Assembly: GCF_024868665.1 (NCBI RefSeq)
Contig: NC_079894.1
Span: 9,764,276-9,828,275 of the forward strand
Reading direction: 5' to 3'
DNA from: Triplophysa rosa
Lineage: Eukaryota > Chordata > Actinopteri > Cypriniformes > Nemacheilidae
DNA: 64,000 nt
Shown here: in pieces, positions 59,421 to 64,000 of the stretch
Layout: each line of letters begins with the position of its first letter
Numbering within the stretch: the stretch's first letter is position 1
Made by a program: the position numbers and the translations under genes
The notes under the pieces: model-generated
What the model was told of the DNA's origin: nothing
Databases searched by the model: none
What the model saw: only the letters and a program-made list of their open reading frames with translations

Positions 59421-59498
59421 ACTTTGTACAAATAATTTGAGCACATATATTGGATGTTTCTATTAATTATTTCTATGGTTTATTTTGTACATGAACAG

Positions 59499-59680
59499 AA
59501 TCTGTCTACTAGGAAATCGCACCTTGCAACATTACAAGTTTAACAAGTGTGAAAAGACAGAACTGTCGGTACATTTTTGTGAAGATGGCTCGCTGAATGC
59601 AACATGTGATGAGTACTTTGTGAATAACAACGTGACCGAAATTACTGTCACCCGTAGCATGCTCAGCGGGATCATATCAG
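59499..59680 (+). CDS. slc12a7: slc12a7 exon 8 (large extracellular loop)
   Basis: Acceptor TGAACAG, donor TCAG|GTGAAT. It encodes residues 297-357: ICLLGNRTLQHYKFNKCEK, HFCEDGSLNATCDEYFVNN and NVTEITVTRSMLSGIIS. The four loop Cys and three NxT sites are kept. The usual GIPGAASG is replaced by TVTRSMLSG and the loop is about 14 residues shorter than in human KCC4. Confidence 0.93.
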
Positions 59681-60013
59681 GTGAATACTCAAGTTACACG
59701 TTTTAGTGTAAATCAGTAGTTGAGGATAATCCGAATTCATAATGACAAAGTCTTGTTGCTTGATATTCTGTGTTGCGTAATGGACTACTTGCACAACTTT
59801 CCTGTAACAACCATCAATGTGCCTACATGCAGAGATGTATTCATAAGATAACACAGCAAACCATGCAAACTAGTGAGTCGTTATTCCAAATCCAAAGTAT
59901 ATCATAAAGCTCCGTGCAAGTAGTCCATCAGCTCATATACTGTATACTCGCAACCATCTGCGTAACTCTGTGCTAAACAAATGTACAGTATTAAGCTTTA
60001 AATTTTCTCACAG

Positions 60014-60181
60014 AAAACATGTGGGGACACTATGGCCCAAAGGGGATGAAAATGGAGAAGGACGGATTGAGCTCAGTCCAAGTATCACCTAACACCAATG
60101 ACATGTCAAGACCTTATGTCCTTCATGACATTACCACCTATTTTACTATTCTGGTTGGAATCTACTTCCCCTCAGTTACAG
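60014..60181 (+). CDS. slc12a7: slc12a7 exon 9
   Basis: Acceptor CTCACAG, donor ACAG|GTAATG. It encodes residues 358-413: ENMWGHYGPKGMKMEKDGLS, SRPYVLHDITTYFTILVGIY and FPSVTG. It holds the end of the extracellular loop and the [15 protein letters not shown] junction. Confidence 0.95.
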
Positions 60182-60523
60182 GTAATGTTATTGATTTTTA
60201 GTTTGGGGTAAACTATGTGATTACTCACCCTAATGCCAATCCACACTCATATGATGTTATTTTTCGATGGATCATAAAAGGAATATTTAATGAATCTTCA
60301 CAACTTTTTTTTATATTTGGTCACTATTGAAATGCTGTTATATAGAGAAGATGTGGGTTTTGTGGATGAATTAACCTCTTATTATGAATAAAATTTACCT
60401 GATGTACCATAGTAATACAAATAAGGGTGTTTAAAATTAGCAGATGTTAATTTTTTTGCCCACCGCTGTGGTGCAAGATGAGGTCACACACTAATTAACA
60501 TGCCCATGACGTCATCACTTTTT

Positions 60524-61403
60524 GATGCTGCGTTCAAGACACCTCGGAAGTGGGATATTTCCCACCACAAACACGGAAGAAACATCTTTACTAACATTAA
60601 AAGTATTTAGTAACATTAATGTTACTAATGATTTAGTAGCATTAAAACATTACAATTCTCTGTTAACGTGAAAAGAGCACCGTTCCATAAATTATTTCTG
60701 GGTTGAAGTGGGAATTATCACATTTCAAATTCCTTCATGTGTTCTCGGAAATTTGAAACTTCCTACTTCTGATGTCATGATTTCGAGCTGGTTGTGTTCA
60801 GCAAAGCCATTGAGAGAGAGAGAGTCGCGTCAACTCCGTTGACTCCAATGGAACAGTTTTTTCACAGCAATGGCGTTACATGGAGGCTCTCAATAATTCC
60901 CAGAAGTTACTAGTAACGTATGGAGCTGCGACTAAACAGACCAACTGAGGTAAACTTCTAACCCATTTAAAGACGAAAGCCATTTAATGAATAAAAATGA
61001 AAGAAATAAAGCATTTAAAGAGAAAACATTCTTGAAAATAGAAAACAACTTCCTGGAACTAGCTGAAGGCTCCATGAATCACGTGACGCTTCAGCGTTTT
61101 GGACTTCGGTTGGCAGAACTCTCTCTCTCAATGACTCTGGTGTTCAGGTGCTTTGTTGTCGGAAAGTATGGAGGACGCCTGATTCATGCTTGCGTCCGTC
61201 TTGGGAAAATGTTATATGGTAATAGTTTTCAACCGTACATCCGTACATGATTGTGTAAGGCCCGCCCATCTCGGGAACTCGGGTATCACAATTATTTCCC
61301 AACTTCCCAGTGGGGAACGCGACATCAGAGGGCGTTCATGTGCAATTTTTACCTCGGAAACTTGTATTTCCGATAATTCCGAGAGCACGTGAAGGCAGCA
61401 TTA
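60524..61403. mobile_element. Putative MITE with ATGCTGCGTTCA ends
   Basis: The left end GATGCTGCGTTCAAGACACC pairs with ACGTGAAGGCAGCATTA on the right. Subterminal AAGTGGGATATTTCCC and GGAACTCGGGTATCAC are further partial inverts. In slc12a7 intron 9. Boundaries and superfamily are uncertain. Confidence 0.5.
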
Positions 61404-61568
61404 CTCACAAACGCCTGCCACGGCAAAAATGAACATAGCAAAAACACTGTGACCTATTTCCTTGTCTTTTTATGAAGACATTCATTCGAAAACATATGCT
61501 TTACCTTTTCAAAATCAGCAAAGGACAAGCATGTTGAAACATGTTTTGTTTTGCCCTGACTTTCACAG

Positions 61569-61667
61569 GAATCATGGCAGGGTCAAACAGATCTGGAGCT
61601 CTCCGAGACCCTCAACGATCCATTCCCACGGGTACGATTCTGGCCATAGCAACCACCTCCTTCATCT
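61569..61667 (+). CDS. slc12a7: slc12a7 exon 10
   Basis: Acceptor TTTCACAG, donor ATCT|GTATCT (weak after the GT). It encodes residues 414-446: [20 protein letters not shown] then [12 protein letters not shown]. The near-invariant Asp of SGDL is Ala here and the following Ala is Pro. Confidence 0.93.
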
Positions 61668-61774
61668 GTATCTTTTTTGACACCTCTAGGCAAAGAATTC
61701 AAACACCGCCTGTCCCGTCATTATTTTTCACCTGTTTATTTAAGACAGATAAACCCCTTAATTATGACAAACAG

Positions 61775-61832
61775 ACATTTCCTGTGTGGTTTTATTTGGA
61801 GCATGTATTGAAGGAGTGGCGTTACGAGACAA
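61775..61832 (+). CDS. slc12a7: slc12a7 exon 11 (58 bp)
   Basis: Acceptor AAACAG|ACA, donor ACAA|GTAAGT. It encodes [19 protein letters not shown] (residues 447-465) plus two bases of the next Lys. The match to (Y)(I/L)[18 protein letters not shown] of KCC4 and the exact phases confirm this short exon, which long-ORF searches miss. Confidence 0.94.
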
Positions 61833-61957
61833 GTAAGTGCTGTTTCGTAACAACTATTAAAGTACGTTGCTAAATCTGCATAAATAAGACCTACAGTCAC
61901 ATAATTTGCCTGCGCTCCACCTGTGTCTGGGGTTTTGTACGCTTGCTTTTGTAATAG

Positions 61958-62135
61958 GTTTGGAGAGTCAGTTAAAGAAAGGACTTTAGTGGTTGGAACA
62001 CTTGCCTGGCCATCTCCTTGGGTGATTGTCATCGGCTCATTTTTCTCTTGCTGTGGGGCGGGGCTACAGAGCCTTACCGGTGCCCCCAGGATCCTTCAGG
62101 CTGTAGCACGAGATGGCATCATACCTTTCCTGCAG
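61958..62135 (+). CDS. slc12a7: slc12a7 exon 12
   Basis: Acceptor GTAATAG, donor CTGCAG|GTAACA. It encodes residues 466-525: [40 protein letters not shown] and [20 protein letters not shown]. The ESVKERT stretch differs from EALQGN of KCC4. Confidence 0.95.
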
Positions 62136-62365
62136 GTAACAACATGTCACTGTTTTCATTCTGTAAGCTGATACTACAGTAAATCATATTTAATTCTCCC
62201 ATAATGCATGAGTTGCTGTTTGATGTTCAGTATAGTCATCTTGATGTATGGTTTACTCTACATCAAAGCTCATAGGTTAAAGAATTGTTTATCTTTCATT
62301 GTGTGACTACTCTATTAAATAAAAGCGATTACGCAGGACTAACATGATTTATGTCTCTCTTGTAG

Positions 62366-62484
62366 GTGTTTGGTCATAGTAAACCCAATGGTGAGCCAAC
62401 CTGGGCCCTGTTGCTCACTGCAGTCATCTGTGAGATTGGGATCCTCATTGGTTCGCTGGATGCTGTCGCACCTATCCTGTCAAT
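62366..62484 (+). CDS. slc12a7: slc12a7 exon 13
   Basis: Acceptor CTTGTAG, donor TCAAT|GTGAGT. It encodes residues 526-564: [20 protein letters not shown] then [19 protein letters not shown]. Confidence 0.96.
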
Positions 62485-62565
62485 GTGAGTGTTGTGTTAA
62501 ATGTTTTCTTGCCTTTATATTGTAATATTGGTTATAATTAGTGCTTTGCTGTCACGTCTTGCTAC

Positions 62566-63002
62566 TTAAAGGAACAGTTCACCCAAAAATAATTGGGTCT
62601 TCATTTACTCACCCTCAAGTTGTTTCAAATCTGTGCGTATTTCTTTGTTCTGATGAACACATTTGGGAGAATGCTTTGTAACCTAACAGTTCTTGGCCAC
62701 CCTTGACTTAGTAGAATAAGTCCATAGTAGAATTTGCGTTATTAATTGCTTTATTTATTTTTTTGTTCTGTCTTTCACAAAAGAAGATATTTTGAAGAAT
62801 GTAGGACAGCAAAACGTACAAATTGTTTTTACTACCATTGTCATTTTCCTACTATGGTAGTCAATGGTGGCCAAAAACTGTTTGGTTACAAGCATTCTTC
62901 CAAATATCTTTCTCTGTATTCATCAGAACAAAGAACAAAGGAATACAGATTTGGAACAACTCGAGGGTAAGAAGTTTCTTTTTTGGGTGAACTGAACCTT
63001 TA
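62566..63002. repeat. TTAA-type fish MITE in slc12a7 intron 13
   Basis: Starts TTAAAGGAACAGTTCACCC and ends with the degraded inverse GGGTGAACTGAACCTTTA. It shares the internal blocks TCAATGGTGGCC and AACTGTTTGGTTA with 54232-54614. Its right end is about 40 bp from the exon 14 acceptor. Confidence 0.85.
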
Positions 63003-63040
63003 CTCAGTTTCTTGTTCCATTTTGCACTATTTACTCGCAG

Positions 63041-63139
63041 GTTTTTCTTGATGTCCTACCTCTTTGTAAACCTGGCCTGTGCCGTCCAAACACTTCTTCG
63101 TACGCCAAATTGGAGGCCAAGGTTCAAGTTCTACCACTG
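63041..63139 (+). CDS. slc12a7: slc12a7 exon 14
   Basis: Acceptor ACTCGCAG, donor CACTG|GTAAGT. It encodes residues 565-597: [20 protein letters not shown] and [13 protein letters not shown]. The usual FFLMCYLF has Ser in place of Cys. Confidence 0.96.
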
Positions 63140-63366
63140 GTAAGTCACACTGTATAATTACCAGAGCAATGTGTATACTATTACCCAAATAGCTTGGCTT
63201 AGTGCACATTCTTTGTAACACATGCTGTAACATGGCTATTGGTTTTTCATTAACCACACAAGTGTAGTTCCAACTGCATGTTAATTGAGGTAGAATGAAT
63301 CAAGTTAATGTTTGCTTACTGGAATTGCCATTAAATACTCTTGTGAACTTTTTTATATATCTGCAG

Positions 63367-63486
63367 GTCTATCTCCTTCCTTGGGATGAGCTTGAGTTTG
63401 TCCCTCATGTTTGTCTCATCTTGGTATTACGCTTTGGTTGTTATTGTGCTTGCTGGATGCATCTACAAGTACATAGAATACAGAGG
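63367..63486 (+). CDS. slc12a7: slc12a7 exon 15 (last exon in window)
   Basis: Acceptor CTGCAG, donor AGAGG|GTGAGT. It encodes residues 598-637: [40 protein letters not shown]. It ends in phase 2 before the expected G-AEKEWGDG exon, which is not in the remaining 514 bp. Confidence 0.95.
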
Positions 63487-64000
63487 GTGAGTAAGAGTTT
63501 GAATGATTCACTTCACAATAAGCTTAGACAAAACAACTGCATTTATTATTCTTGGTTAATGTTTAATTCTTCATATAAACGTCTTGTTGGTCATTTACAA
63601 CATTCCTAGGTTTGTTATTCCCTGATAACACTTTCTTAAACTGATACCGGGCTGCTCAAACTGTTATTAACAATCATCTTGTGATTTATCCGCTGTCTCT
63701 TTTCTCATACCAACATAAACAAAATATCTAATAGTGGCTAAATTATTTCAAATCAATATTTTTTGTCCAATAATTTACTTTAGTTATATGACAAGTATCT
63801 GTGTAATAAATGCGGGGTCCTTATCACTCAGTTGTTGTTAGAGATAACGTATGTCTAGATGTATATTCTCGCTTAATACATATTAATGTAAAAATATTGG
63901 TCTTAGTTTGTTCATGGTATTTAAGTTATGTTTATATTTTACAAGTTTTTTTTTGTTTTCATTGAGGTTATTACAGTGGACAGGTACATTGTTTCTACGA
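63487..64000. other. slc12a7 intron 15 (partial)
   Basis: AT-rich intron; no exon encoding AEKEWGDG was found before the window ends. Confidence 0.7.

Larger units (their letters stand above)
52854..63486 (+). other. slc12a7: slc12a7-type (KCC4) K-Cl cotransporter gene, 5' 15 exons
   Basis: The gene encodes an electroneutral plasma-membrane K+-Cl- cotransporter used in cell-volume control and epithelial Cl- exit. The 15 exons here join to 1913 bp (about 637 residues of roughly 1,080 expected). They cover the N-tail, TM1 (about 120-140) through the last membrane segments (near 637), and the large extracellular loop with four Cys (C299, then NKC, HFC, ATC) and N-glycosylation sites NRT, NAT and NVT. 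MPTNFTVVPVE at the start and [19 protein letters not shown] favour KCC4 over KCC1-3. It is divergent in places: the TM5-6 loop is about 9 residues shorter, and the KCC-wide SNRSGDL(R/K)DAQKS reads [13 protein letters not shown]. The regulatory C-terminal exons are beyond 64000. It is head to head with kcnh2. Confidence 0.9.

Overview
This is vertebrate genomic DNA, almost certainly from a teleost and probably a cyprinid. Short exons with GT/AG junctions are separated by long introns packed with fish-type transposons: hAT, PIF/Harbinger and TTAA-target MITEs, L2/CR1-like LINEs, a Penelope-like fragment and tRNA-derived SINEs. No prokaryotic or viral gene set is present. Three protein-coding genes were read out by hand from splice sites and family knowledge.

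(1) About 3.5-9 kb, minus strand: the first coding exon of a MAP4-like microtubule-associated protein (3555-3735). Its likely GC/CCAAT promoter and non-coding first exon lie near 8910-9030. The rest of the gene runs off the left edge of the window.

(2) 11396-50199, minus strand: a complete erg-type voltage-gated K+ channel gene, best matched to KCNH2 (hERG1). It has 15 coding exons totalling 3756 bp, frame intact, 1251 residues. PAS, S1-S6, the TSVGFGN filter, the cyclic-nucleotide-binding homology domain and the RRLSLP...HGSDPGS tail are all present. Intron 5 holds an alternative first exon (23038-23151) equivalent to the mammalian erg1b start, predicting a 921-residue isoform without the PAS domain.

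(3) 52854 to the right edge, plus strand: the first 15 exons (1913 bp, about 637 residues) of a K-Cl cotransporter of the SLC12A7/KCC4 type. It covers the N-tail and all or nearly all of the membrane domain; the C-terminal domain lies outside the window. kcnh2 and slc12a7 are head to head with 2.65 kb between their start codons.

The introns carry an unusually readable record of nested transposition. The largest nest is an 8.4 kb hAT-ended interval (39089-47500) in kcnh2 intron 2. It contains a MITE, a LINE that was itself hit by another hAT, a second LINE and a TG...CA fold-back element, and a long-TIR element hit by a further hAT; several of these have exact target-site duplications. Other nests are at 1205-3402, 12154-13012, 17466-19017 and 32592-33705. 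A TTAA element at 34506-35777 carries a THAP zinc-finger exon. I found no CRISPR array and no functional tRNA or rRNA gene. No wholly new gene system was evident; the novelty is in the mobile-element architecture, the erg1b exon and a divergent KCC4.
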